Source of the DNA: Phialophora verrucosa
Taxonomy: Eukaryota; Ascomycota; Eurotiomycetes; Chaetothyriales; Herpotrichiellaceae
NCBI GenBank assembly: GCA_002099365.1
Contig: MSED01000008.1
Location: 744,001-808,000, forward strand
Direction: 5' to 3'
DNA: 64,000 bases
The translations under genes and the position numbers were made by a program. Position 1 is the stretch's first letter. The number at the start of each line of letters is the position of its first letter. Shown in pieces: positions 33,561 to 43,700 of this stretch. The notes beneath the pieces are model-generated. The model saw only the letters and a list, made by a program, of their open reading frames with translations. It did not search any database and was not told where the DNA came from.

Positions 33561-34713
33561 ATGGCCTCGTCTACTTTCCGAGACTCAATGAATTCGTTGG
33601 GGTGGTCAAGAAGGGATCCGGATGTGCCGGCGAATACCTCGTCGTCAACCCCCATTCTGTCAAAGATTTCGTCGCTGAATCCGTTTGGAAGACAAGGCTA
33701 TGTCCAGTTACCTACGCACGAGGCTCCCGGGGCACCACTACCGGCGCCGTCTAGGAGGGAAGAGGAAGAGGGCTGGTTCGCACGTGAGTCGGCTTCGCGC
33801 ATGACTTCTGTGTCTCCGACATTATACGAAGCAGATGCAGAAGACGGGCACCGAATTCGCTGACTTTGCGAGTCTACAGTGAGCAGATGGGATCGTCTGA
33901 TGATCTTTGGTGGATGCAATCTGGCCGCTCTAGCATGTTTCGTCATTTGCTTTGCATTATTCCCTGGTAAGTCCCTGTTGCTCACTCGACTCTCTCCTTG
34001 CACGGAACGAAGGTACCTGCGAAGAGGTGATTCCTCAAGCCTTCCTTCGGCACAGCGATGCTGATATGACATGGATGACAGTCTTGAGCCTGAAACCACG
34101 CAAATTTGTTATACTGTAAGTGTCCCGAACCTACTTCCGGCACCACGGTATTCGCTGCACACCACTACGCGTCCATCCATGGGCCATGTGACAACGCGCA
34201 AACCCATGATGATGTCAGCGGTTTTCTATCTTGAGTTCACGAATGCCACACTTGGCAGCCCACCCCTGCTGCTTGTCGGCCTGTCAATCGAGAATGCGAA
34301 TTCGTGCATGTGGTCGATCTCACCCCGGGTTGCGGCTGACGCGTCGTCACAGTTGGAGCGTCGGCTCTCTAATGTTTCTCTCAAGTTGGGCGGTTCTGAT
34401 GGGCCCTATGCAGTATGCTATGCATCTAATTTCAGGCCCTCGGCTCCCCTTCACTGCCGCTTACTTTGGTTCCATCATCATGACCATATACTTCGCCGTC
34501 GGAGTAAGTCCCTTGAGTCCTCGTTGCGATGCTGCAAGACACTGCTCACACTTCCATCAGCTCCACTCGACAATCTTGACTCTATTTTCGGCCATTGTGC
34601 AGCTCGTGGCTTTGGTGTGGTATTTGGTCAGCTACTTCCCGATGGGAAGCACTGGCTTGCGCTTTGCTGCCAGAGTGGGAGGCAGCCGGGTAAGCGCATG
34701 GATGAACGACTGA
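33561..34713 (+). CDS. SFT2: Golgi vesicle transport protein Sft2
   Basis: A four-span Got1/Sft2 membrane protein that helps fusion of endosome-derived vesicles with the late Golgi. It has 215 residues in five exons: 33561-33783, 33880-33966, 34082-34115 (34 bp), 34353-34503 and 34561-34713. The introns are 96, 115, 237 and 57 bp, all with GTGAGT or GTAAGT donors. The cytosolic N-terminus (about 1-75, Ser/Pro-rich) is followed by LSRWDRLMIFGGCNLAALACFVICFALFP, then KPRKFVILWSVGSLMFLSSWAVLMGP, the signature RLPFTAAYFGSIIMTIYFAVG, and LHSTILTLFSAIVQLVALVWYLVSYFPMGSTGLRF. This order and the C-terminal motif are diagnostic for Sft2. The third intron is long for this window but contains no plausible extra exon. 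Confidence 0.93.
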
Positions 34714-34866
34714 GACGTATGCAAGACAGAATTCTGTATGAAGCTTCCGGTAGGAACAATAAGACGCCCATGCGGCCGGTTAGAACCGGTTACGCATCTG
34801 CCCGTCTGCCGCATACCGCTGCTTACATCCGTTGACCATGAAATATGCGTGGTATTTTTGCCCTAG

Positions 34867-35549
34867 TCATCCGATGCGCCGCCGGACATCCCGAGCGTCA
34901 CCTGCCACGTCTCTTATGGCATCGGAGATTAGCTCGCGCAACTCTCTCTGGCCCTCGTCGGTATGGAAGTCTTCCCTGGAAGCCAACTCGTCAATCCGTC
35001 GCCTCAATCCCGGGTCTGGTTTTGGTCAAGGGTATCGGTTGCGTCAGACTCCGTGCCAATGCTGATGGAAACGTTTGGTGGGAGAGTAGGTGGGTGGTGA
35101 ACGCCATTCGGCACAGGGCCAGCGCCAGCGCTAGTGGTTTCCGCTGCAGAAGCATCTGCGGCGTGGATACGTAGGTATTCTGCTACCTCGGGGAATTCTT
35201 GCTCTGACTCAAATTTCTCCCTTGCGTCCATGCCATCGTCGTTGCGCACCCGTAGGTCAACATGCAATTCCTCCACCAGGCATCGTGCGGCGTCGACCGT
35301 TTCGGCCACGAACAAACATGTCTCCCCATCCTCGTCTTTCAAGTTGATATCCACCCTGAACTCATTGACCAAGGACCGTAGGAGGTCGAGATGATTGTAT
35401 GAAGCAGCAGCGTGCAGCAGAGAGTAGCCGTGAGCGTCCTGCGCAGAGGGCAGCTCCGGCCTCGATCGAAGCAGAGGCAGTAGGCGGGGGTCTGGGTCTG
35501 GAGTGTTCGCCGCAAGCAGAAATGGGTTCAGGTTGGCTTCAGCCGACAT
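34867..35549 (-). CDS. Ankyrin-repeat protein (YCR051W-like) with apparent frameshift
   Basis: The first part (35549 to the stop at 35004) encodes ankyrin repeats: AQDAHGYSLLHAAASYNHLDLLRSLV, then KDEDGETCLFVAETVDAARCLVEEL and RNDDGMDAREKFES. The Met at 35549 sits right after a probable 5' UTR intron (35551-35620, GTGAGT to CACAG). The frame stops at 35004. Immediately downstream, in another frame and open down to a stop at 34867, lies a segment reading RRRIDELASREDFHTDEG and then LRELISDAIRDVAGDARDVRRR. That matches the C-terminus expected for this small family. No intron with acceptable phase joins the two, so a one-base deletion near 35015-35030 (or a base-call error there) is likely. Without the shift the protein would be about 227 residues, close to yeast YCR051W. 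As written, it ends after 181 residues. Confidence 0.7.
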
Positions 35550-35620
35550 TCTGTGGAGCGAGGAAGGAATGAGGCTGCTATCGATGAGTCTCGGTGGGCG
35601 AACCGGGGTCACTGACTCAC

Positions 35621-36217
35621 ACCGCCGTAGGCCACAGATTCAGCCTGCTGTTCTCAAGCCAAAGACTTGCACAAAAGTAGAACGCGGGGCGCCATGCAGA
35701 AATCCTCGAATATCTACGGAGCAGGGTGGCAGGTCGCTCTAAGTCACGTTCCTTCCGAATTTGCGGAGCTCTGACTGGTGGAGGCATTGCCCGCGAGGCT
35801 GACTCGATGGCTGTGACGTCCATCAGGCTGAGCGACCCAACCGCTGGCGCACAACTGCAGTTTCTACGGACGACGTAAACTTGATTTTCCCGTCTCGAAT
35901 ACTTCTGATTGTCTTTGTAAGAAGAGACTGTGAGTCACTCGTGGCTGATGTGACTGTTGGGCGAGGTTGTTGCTTGCTCCGATAAATTTGAGAGGGCGCC
36001 TTCCTCTTTGTTCAATCCGTGACTGCCGTGGGTCTAATCTTCCGCCTGTCCTTCTACTTCACATTCTCAACAAGCTTCCTCTCCTCTTCGATTTCCTTGT
36101 CAGACCAGCCAGCCGAGAAGCGAAGCGGCGAGAATAGATTCCTCTCCGCCTGCTTCGGGTGCCTTTGCCTATCTGAAAAAAGTAGTTTTAGGAGTTCTCA
36201 CTTCCAAGAACTCAAAT
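35621..36217. promoter_or_regulatory. Divergent promoter region, ankyrin gene and tRNA ligase
   Basis: 597 bp between the leader exon of the ankyrin gene and the tRNA ligase ATG. It contains TGACGTC at 35814-35820, a CRE/ATF-type core, and a C/T-rich stretch at about 36040-36110, common before fungal transcription start sites. No coding exon is seen. Confidence 0.35.
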
Positions 36218-38689
36218 ATGGCGCAGGATCCTCATCAAATTGCTCAACTCATTCAGGTCCTCGAAGCCTCAAAATCGAAGGGCAAACCTAAAGGCAAGAA
36301 GAGCTTCTCGTGCAAGAAGACTACGTTCGAAGTCGAAGGAACTCACGGCACAACCGTCGACTCGTGGCGTTTCCAAGAATGGGACTACAAACGAGACGAC
36401 CTTCCTACCTACGCCCGTGGGCTCTTCACCACTCGGAGATCAAACGGTGCTCCTGAAATCTGCATCCGTGGCTACGACAAGTTTTTCAACATCGACGAGG
36501 TGTCTAGTACACAATGGCGCAACATCGAACAGGATACGGCTGGACCTTATGAGCTGAGTGTCAAGGAGAACGGATGCATTATCTTCTTCTCGGGGCTCGA
36601 AGACGGCACTCTGCTGGTTTGCAGCAAACACTCGACCGGAGCGCGGTCCGATGTCAATGAGAGTCACGCCAAAGCGGGCGAGAAATGGATCGAGAGGCAT
36701 CTAGCAAGTGTCGGAAAGACAACACGAGACCTGGCGAAACGGCTGAGAGCGATGAACGCCACAGCCGTTGGCGAGCTATGTGACGACCGATTTGAAGAAC
36801 ACGTCCTTGAGTACCCGCCAGAAGCGGCAGGTCTATATCTCCACGGTATCAACCTCAACCTTCCTGAATTTGCCACTCTATCCAGCCCAGAAGTGCACGA
36901 GTTTGCCGACGAGTGGGGTTTCAAGAAAGCGCAATATGTCATGATTCAGACCCTCGACGAGGTCAAACAATTCCTCAACAAGTGTGCTGAGACGGGGTCC
37001 TGGGAAGGACGAGACACTGAAGGATTTGTGGTTCGGTGCAAGAAGAGAAGTAAGGATCGGGATAGAGCCCCAGACTGGTTCTTCAAATTCAAGTTCGAGG
37101 AGCCATATCTCATGTATCGCCAATGGCGCGAGTGCACCAAAGCAGTGATTGCCGGCAAGGCTCCCAAGTACAAGAAGCACCACAAGATCACCGAGGCGTA
37201 TCTGCTTTACGCTCGCCGTCAACTCGCCAAAGATCCATCCTTGGCCAAAGCATATCAGCAGAATCATGGCATTATTAAGATGCGGGATGGCTTCCTAGCG
37301 GAGATTGGCAAGAAAGGATCGGATATCATCCGGCAAGAAGAGGCTGAAGGTTATGGAGCTGGACATGGCGCTGAAGTTGGTAATGTTGTTCTCGTCCCTA
37401 TTGCAACAATCGGATGTGGTAAGACGACTGTTGCAGCTGCGCTGGTGAAGCTTTTCGGTTTCGGACATGTTCAGAATGACAACATCCAAGGCCAGAGAGG
37501 TCGTCCAGCGCGATTTGCCGTCGGTATCACCAACCTCATGGCCACTCACAAAGTGGTAATTGCTGATCGCAACAATCACCAACGTCGGGAACGCGCGCAG
37601 ATCATAGAGGACATCAGCAAAGTAGTCCCAGACGCGAGGTTTGTGGCATTGCATTATGTCCATGAGCCGAAAGCTCAAATGCTCGATGAGATCCGCAAGG
37701 TCACCCGTCAGCGTGTTCTGGAACGTGGAGATAATCACCAGACCATTCGAGCTGAGAGCAAAGGTCCGCAGGAGATTATCGGGATCATGGAAGGTTTCCT
37801 GGATCGCTTTCAGGGGTGTGACACCAGTGTCGAACCTGATTCTGATTTCGATGAAGTAATTGATCTCGATGTCACTGCCTCATCTTTGGAAAACCTGGAG
37901 ACAGTGGTCACGCATTTGTACAATGCGTACCCTGGACTTCTGCCCGAAGAGATGCCAAGTGACGAGGACATGCAGGCAGCCATAGATTTTGCTATGAGCC
38001 ATGAGGTCGCTACCAAACACGATCTGTCCTTCGGCAAACCGACGTTCGGCGAGAAGTCTCAAAAACAACAGAAGCAGTCGGCACAAAATCGGCCCCCAAA
38101 GCCCCTAACGACCGACCAGGTGATGGATAAACTGGAATACTTCAGCATCTCAGTGCCTGCGCCAAGTATCAACTCGATCCTGACCTCGATGTTCGACCAT
38201 GCTCCTGCAGAGGAAGCACGTATGTACCGCGTGTTGAAGCAGTCTCGGCGGATCCAGAATGAGTTTCACGTGACATTGATCCATCGCGCTTCAGCGACGC
38301 AAAATCGGAAATTGTGGGAGACATACACAGCGGAGTTCCAGAACGCAATCATCGGTAAGGACCTCAAGGACAGAAGTCAACTGGCTGCAACTCTCGGGCA
38401 AGCACGGGTTAAACTGGAGAGAGTGGTGTGGGATGATCGAGTCATGGCGTTCGTTGTGCGAATATACCCTGCTGGAGACGGAGTCTCGTGGATGAGCGCC
38501 AATCCGATCACACACATTACGGTGGGGACAGCAGGAGCGGACATCAAGCCCGTAGAGAGCAACAGTCTGCTTGCTCGGTGGGAAGCAGGAGAAATAAACG
38601 GTCGTCCTATTCATGACAAGGAAGTTCCGGGAGGAATCGTTCTCGACGGCATTGTCAAGCCAGAGTTTCAGCGAGGTTTTCTGAAGTAG
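36218..38689 (+). CDS. TRL1: Fungal tRNA ligase (Trl1/Rlg1)
   Basis: The trifunctional enzyme that joins tRNA halves after intron removal and, in the unfolded-protein response, ligates HAC1/hacA mRNA. The intronless frame encodes 823 residues. The N-terminal adenylyltransferase/ligase domain (about 1-385) carries the nucleotidyl-transfer motif KENG with Lys116, plus EGFVVRCK and DWFFKFKF motifs. The central polynucleotide kinase has the P-loop IATIGCGKTT (about 395-404) and a DRNNHQRRER motif. Fungal Trl1 kinases typically use GTP. The C-terminal cyclic phosphodiesterase (about 620-823) has the two HxT motifs, FHVTLIHR and ITHITVG, that open the 2',3'-cyclic phosphate. The domain order and length match filamentous-fungal Trl1. 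It acts in the nucleus and cytoplasm. Confidence 0.97.
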   Translation: MAQDPHQIAQLIQVLEASKSKGKPKGKKSFSCKKTTFEVEGTHGTTVDSWRFQEWDYKRDDLPTYARGLFTTRRSNGAPEICIRGYDKFFNIDEVSSTQWRNIEQDTAGPYELSVKENGCIIFFSGLEDGTLLVCSKHSTGARSDVNESHAKAGEKWIERHLASVGKTTRDLAKRLRAMNATAVGELCDDRFEEHVLEYPPEAAGLYLHGINLNLPEFATLSSPEVHEFADEWGFKKAQYVMIQTLDEVKQFLNKCAETGSWEGRDTEGFVVRCKKRSKDRDRAPDWFFKFKFEEPYLMYRQWRECTKAVIAGKAPKYKKHHKITEAYLLYARRQLAKDPSLAKAYQQNHGIIKMRDGFLAEIGKKGSDIIRQEEAEGYGAGHGAEVGNVVLVPIATIGCGKTTVAAALVKLFGFGHVQNDNIQGQRGRPARFAVGITNLMATHKVVIADRNNHQRRERAQIIEDISKVVPDARFVALHYVHEPKAQMLDEIRKVTRQRVLERGDNHQTIRAESKGPQEIIGIMEGFLDRFQGCDTSVEPDSDFDEVIDLDVTASSLENLETVVTHLYNAYPGLLPEEMPSDEDMQAAIDFAMSHEVATKHDLSFGKPTFGEKSQKQQKQSAQNRPPKPLTTDQVMDKLEYFSISVPAPSINSILTSMFDHAPAEEARMYRVLKQSRRIQNEFHVTLIHRASATQNRKLWETYTAEFQNAIIGKDLKDRSQLAATLGQARVKLERVVWDDRVMAFVVRIYPAGDGVSWMSANPITHITVGTAGADIKPVESNSLLARWEAGEINGRPIHDKEVPGGIVLDGIVKPEFQRGFLK

Positions 38690-39962
38690 CCGGATCAGTC
38701 TGGGGAACATACACTCGGAGGCAGACCACGTCGCACACGGGAAGTATGCCTTATGGCGCAAGAAGGAGCGAGAATCAGCCAAGACGGTCCGTTCGGAGAA
38801 GACCCGATGTCAACACTTAGGAGGCATAGCATAGTCGAATACTGTAGGTAGCAATGGCGTACCCTGTAGCATACATGCCTGTATCCTTTGCATCATCGCC
38901 TTTGCAACGAACCTTCGTCAGCCATACCGGCGCGAGAGCGATGGCAAGTATTTGTGATTGGCCAGAATCTGCAATGACGGTTGCCCGGGCAGCGACACGG
39001 TTAAGAGGCCCAAACAACGGCAGGCGCGACTTGACGTGCAGCAAGTGCAGCCACCAAGTCGCAAGCTCCATTTGTTCCCCGATCAACAGAGAAAAAGACT
39101 TTCTTCCGCCCTGCACCCCCTTGATCACCTCCATCCTGTATCGGCCTGACCGTCTGCTTGCGCGCTCTTCTCTGGCTCGAGTATCGATTGACTCTGCAGC
39201 ACTAGATTGCTCTCATTCTCAGGTTCTGCATCACGTTCCAATCACTTTGCTCTTAGTTTGCTCTTAGAGAGGCTGCAAGGTACGTAGCTTGGACCTCCAC
39301 CCCGCACCAACCACCGCAGCGCGATCCCACCGCGCACCACTTGGGGCTGGCCTGGCGCGCGACTCGCCTGCAGTGCAAAACTTCGGGCCAGCAGCGTTGC
39401 CAAGAACAACAACAGAGCTCCACGGGTCTCTGCGAACCTCAGCACCACCTCTTGCTTGTCCTACCACGCTTCGAACAGCCCTCGAACTCCGCCTACGCCT
39501 TCCATCTCCTATGCCGTCTTTCGAGAAGCTCTCCTCTGCCTCAGAAGTCGCTTCTCGTCTGTCAATCAGTTGTAGCTGACATCCTTCTCACCGTCAGCTC
39601 CGCGTATCGCAGCCACTCGCGTGCCACTGGGATTCACTGCCATCACCAAAACAACGCGCCGTAGCCAGTCGGTGCACACCCGCAAATCACACTTGGATCG
39701 AACACACAATACCCTGTGGATAATATCATCATCCTTGATCGTTGGCACGGCCTCTCAGTCTCGACACTACCACACGCCCAGACACGCCTGGAGAAGCTCG
39801 TGCGTCATTCCCCAATCATACTGAATTCCTCTCACATAGCATACTGACCCAGTCGAAAATTCCAGCTTCGTGTCCTGCTCTTCGATAGAGTCGGCTTCTT
39901 CACCTTTTTCTCGACATCTGCGTGCACTTGATCCCGCATCATCACGGTGTCGGAAAGACAAG
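38690..39962. other. Intergenic region and probable long cyclin B leader
   Basis: 1.27 kb between TRL1 and cyclin B, both on the plus strand. It is C/T-rich from about 39160 onward and contains several short upstream open frames. Mitotic cyclin genes often have long leaders, so part of this may be 5' UTR. No separate gene is supported. Confidence 0.35.
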
Positions 39963-41579
39963 ATGCCTGTTGTATGTCCCTCCTAGGCCGTTCAACGCTG
40001 TACTTGTTACGCGTGTTATTTCCACCAGCTAACGCTTTGACAGCCGCGTACACGGCAACGAGTACTCAACAATGAGAACGACGAGAACTCGGTTGCCCCG
40101 TCCACACGCCTGACACGTGCCAAAGCCGCCGGCCTCTCGAACGCGGACGACGCTACTTCCCTGGCGAAGAAGCCTTTACAGACCAAGAAGTCCACTGTTG
40201 GCACCATGAACGGGACCACGAGACGTCGCGCATTGGGGGACGTAACCAATGCTGCAAAGGGCGCCGAGGTGGTACAGGAGGGAAAGAAAGCAATCGCAAC
40301 CAAGGCTGGGTTGCAGTCGAAAGTAGCTCAATCTACCGCCGGAGGCGTTCAGAAGCTCTCGAGGACCAACTCGTCAAGGGCTGCTCTGGGCGTCAAAGAC
40401 AACAATGTCAAGTCCAAAGCTTCTTCGGCAGAACTCAAGAAACCTGGCAGCGGTTCCGGCGTGCTCGGAAATACCAAGAGACGAACACAAACCTCGACCT
40501 CTGCAATCCCTTCTTCGAAGGATGCGACTCCCGATGTCGAAGAACGTCCACGGAAGAAGTCCATCACGCAGGAAGTGGTCGAAGAGGCACACGCGCAGGC
40601 AGATGTCGAAGTTGAGGTGGTGGACGATGTCCATGATATCGTTGCTGACCTGGATGCTGAGGATCTGGAAGACCCTTCCATGTGCGCCGAGTACGTCCGC
40701 GAGATCTTCGAGTATTACTACGCTCTGGAGGATGCCACCCAGCCGAACCCCAACTACATGAATCACCAAGACGACCTCGAGTGGAAGATGCGAGGCATCC
40801 TTGTGGACTGGCTGATCGAGGTCCACACTCGATTTAGGCTTCTGCCCGAGACCTTGTTCCTGGCTGTCAACATCGTAGACCGCTTCCTTTCACAGAAGGT
40901 TGTCCCCCTCGACAAGCTTCAGCTCGTCGGCATCACTGCGATGTTCATCGCCTCCAAGTACGAAGAAGTCTTGTCACCACACGTCGGCAACTTCGTCCAT
41001 GTCGCCGATGATGGGTTCACCATTGAAGAGGTCCTCAGTGCTGAGCGGTACACTTTGTCCACTCTCAAGTACGACCTGAGCTATCCCAACCCGATGAATT
41101 TCCTGAGAAGAATATCAAAGGCCGACAACTATGACATCCAAACTCGCACTCTTGGGAAATACTTGATGGAAATCAGTCTTGTGGACCACCGCTTCCTGGA
41201 GTACAAGCAGAGTCATATAGCTGCCGCCGCTATGTACCTCGCCCGTATGATCTTCGAGCGTGGTGGATGGGTATGTTGTGAGACCCGTACTTTTGACTTT
41301 GGCTAATCGTCCACAGGACGCCACACTGGCCAAGTTCGCTGCCTATACGGAGGATGAGATCCTGCCAGTCTTCAATCTCTTGGTCAGCTACCTTGAAGCA
41401 CCAGTCGCCCACGAAGCTTTGTTCAAGAAGTACGCATCTAAAAAGTTCCTGAAAGGTCAGTCATGTCGTGTCACGCATCGTCCGCGTAGGGCTAACGGGG
41501 CATAGCATCGATCCTCGCCAGAAAGTGGGCTAAGGACTATGGCGCGAGCCGGAGAAGTGCTGGCGAGGTTGCACAATAA
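39963..41579 (+). CDS. G2/mitotic B-type cyclin
   Basis: The regulatory partner of Cdk1 that drives entry into mitosis, orthologous to Aspergillus NimE and yeast Clb cyclins. It has 482 residues in four exons: 39963-39971, 40044-41270, 41317-41455 and 41506-41579. The introns are 72, 46 and 50 bp with GTATGT/GTCAGT donors and GCTAAC or related branch sites. The first coding exon is only nine bases (Met-Pro-Val). The N-terminus has PRTRQRVLNNEN, then TTRRRALGDVTN, a destruction-box-like RxxLxxxxN that marks it for APC/C degradation. The cyclin box (about 215-450) contains MRGILVDWLIEVHTRFRLLPETLFLAVNIVDRFLS and IASKYEEVLSPHV. The start is set by joining ATG-CCT-GTT to the open frame at 40044. 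Confidence 0.95.
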
Positions 41580-42410
41580 CTTTTCGACTTGCCTTGGTCG
41601 ACGGCGCTCTCTTGAATAGTAGTCGGCCTCTTCGGCTTGGCCTTCAGGAAAGACAGCCCATCTCGAGTCTCGGCCAACTAACTGGACAAGCTCATGCTGC
41701 ATGTCTCCAGCACTGCGACGACTGAAAATGATATTCACACATAGATTAGCATCAGCATTGTTACTATCGCGTCGATACACACGCCACCAAACTTGCGAAC
41801 AACGGCCTCAAGCAGAGGGAATCTCGATTGCGGTTTCCGACACTGTACAACTCGATCTTCCTTCTCGGTTCGGGAGTTGTGGAACATCTTCAGGGGTGCA
41901 TCTCTTCAGCTGGTTCATCAAACATGGAAGGGCGTTCGAAAAGCAAACTCGCTTATGGATGTTATCTGGGCTCACTTGATATTACAGAAGGCGAAACACG
42001 GCGGTTCATGCGTACGGGGGAAAATGGAAGCTGGAACTTGAATTTTCTGTCCTTGAGTGCACTGCATTGACTTGTCTGTCTTTCGGGGAAGCGACTCGCT
42101 TGCCAACAACGAGCCGCATATGAACATGGTGAGAATGGGATGTGCTCTTTGGATTATCGAGCGGTCAACGGCGTTTATGCCTGCAGATATTTCCATGGTC
42201 TATGGTCAATGGTCTACGGCTCAGCCTGCGCATACGTCGAGATGCACAGGCCGTCTACTCCAATTGCAATTGTATCTGGTTTAAACTCCCCGCTGTGCTC
42301 GCTTCAACACATACCCTGGTTATGGCAATGGTCAACACTGCCTATCACCGCGGTTGCGATCGTGGCCGTGTCTTAGTCGACCAGCATTGCCACGGTGCCT
42401 TTCCTTGACT
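41580..42410. other. Gene-poor region after cyclin B
   Basis: 831 bp with only short, overlapping open frames on the plus strand and no recognisable product. It holds the 3' UTR of cyclin B. Confidence 0.4.
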
Positions 42411-43086
42411 TCAGCTTTGTCCCTCTGACCTGGAACAGGCGCCCACTCTCAGCTCGAATCCTCGGCTTGCAATCCCAACCAAGACGCCTCCTATGCTGTA
42501 CTCGCCATGCAAACCCGTAGAGCATAGAGAGCAACAAGCAGACTTGTGGATGAGACCCAAATGCCTCGCCTTGCCGTCAATGGAAGGAGATCTTGATTCA
42601 TTGTGAGTATCCAGAAGCGTGGGGCGCAAAAGCCCAAGAACCAGGTGTGTGTCCAGCAGCCAGCCAGTCGACTCTGCATCTGAGCCTATTCCATTTGCAT
42701 CACGATATGTTACTTTGCCGTCCTTCTCCTTCCCATTCCCATTCTCGTTCTCGTTCTCACTCTCACCTATCAGTCTCGAGATCGTGGTAAGCACGTAGTC
42801 AGCTAGTCCGCGAACTTTGTTTGAGCCAGCGAGGGTCCGAAATAGGTATAAAGCGAGACATACCGAGTACAGCGCTGGACGAGGCAGGGAGCGACTGTTT
42901 GGTCACATTGGTGCGGAGGAGGGCGGTTAGTCGTTGGTACCGACGAACGGAGACGCTGGTGGTGGTTGAGGAAGGGCGTGCGTTGATTTCTTCCATTCCC
43001 AATGAATGGTCATATTGCCAACGGGAATAATCTCTCGCCCTCCAGCTGGGTGCGTAGACGAGGATACAGGCATTGTCAAAAGGCAT
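42411..43086 (-). CDS. Hypothetical small gene, uncertain
   Basis: Two open frames join cleanly if a 97-bp intron (42767-42863) is removed: donor GTATGT, a GCTGAC branch-like site, and acceptor TGATAG. The join is phase 1 and gives 192 residues. The first exon (43086-42864) has mixed composition with a Ser/Thr stretch and RRYQRLTALLRTNVTKQSLPASS. The second begins with a low-complexity ESENENENGNGKEKDG encoded by a TTCTCG-like repeat. No family is recognised. The gene could be real, could have further introns, or could be chance. It lies just inside a (GCTGA)n microsatellite, which would fall in its promoter. Confidence 0.3.
42736..42766 (+). repeat. CT-rich hexamer repeat (TTCTCG/TTCCCA variants)
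   Basis: The plus strand repeats degenerate hexamers of the CATTCCCATTCTCGTTCTCG type. On the minus strand it encodes alternating Glu-Asn and Gly-Asn residues in the uncertain gene at 42411-43086. Confidence 0.6.
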
Positions 43087-43700
43087 CGTAGCGTGGCCGA
43101 TGGCGCGCCCAGCGCTCGTCCCCTATTTGAGCTGAGCTGAGCTGAGCTGAGCTGAGCTGAGCTGAGGTGCAAGGCAGGCCGTGCCGGGTTGGCCGCGCAG
43201 AGTGGGTGATAACATCTTCGGTTCATGAAAGACAGATTTCGTGCCCAAGAAACATCTACCTAAGTGTCTAGCCTCCACTTTATAGACCGGAATAGAGATC
43301 GAAACGGCACAAAGCTATCCGAGAATCAGCACCGTGGGAGCCGTGCACATCGACGACGAACACTCGAGTCTTGAAGTAGCTGAAAGGTGGGCAGGCAGAC
43401 ATGATCTCTGTTATGATGCAACTCGATAGGACCGGGAGACTGCTTCTGAACGTTCATCATAGCTCGGAAGAAACCATGAGGAATCGCCGCCAAGGTGGCG
43501 GCCCATCATTGTGGATGAGTTGTCGTGAGATCTTTGAGACAACTTCATTGGGTTTTGACGTCCTTGTGTCACCTGACAGCTAGACCTAGCTGTAGATCTG
43601 TATAGGAGCGGCTGAGCGGGATTGGCGATATATCGGCTTTCATGTTGAGAACCGCGTCCTTCCCGAAGCGTCAGGAGCTGGGACAGTCCGACGTGGTTCC
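43087..43700. other. Intergenic region with a pentamer microsatellite
   Basis: 614 bp between the uncertain small gene and the 3' end of the HIT gene. The only notable content is the pentamer array at 43131-43165. Confidence 0.4.
43131..43165 (+). repeat. (GCTGA)7 pentanucleotide microsatellite
   Basis: Seven perfect tandem copies of GCTGA occupy 35 bp; the bases flanking both sides extend it as partial copies. Reading frames through it give Ser-Ser-Ala-Gln-Leu repeats. Copy number is likely to vary between strains. Confidence 0.9.

Noticed and set aside
34116..34352. A missing exon in the 237-bp third SFT2 intron
   Set aside because: The flanking residues (KPRKFVIL and WSVGSL) are contiguous in the family, so nothing is missing.
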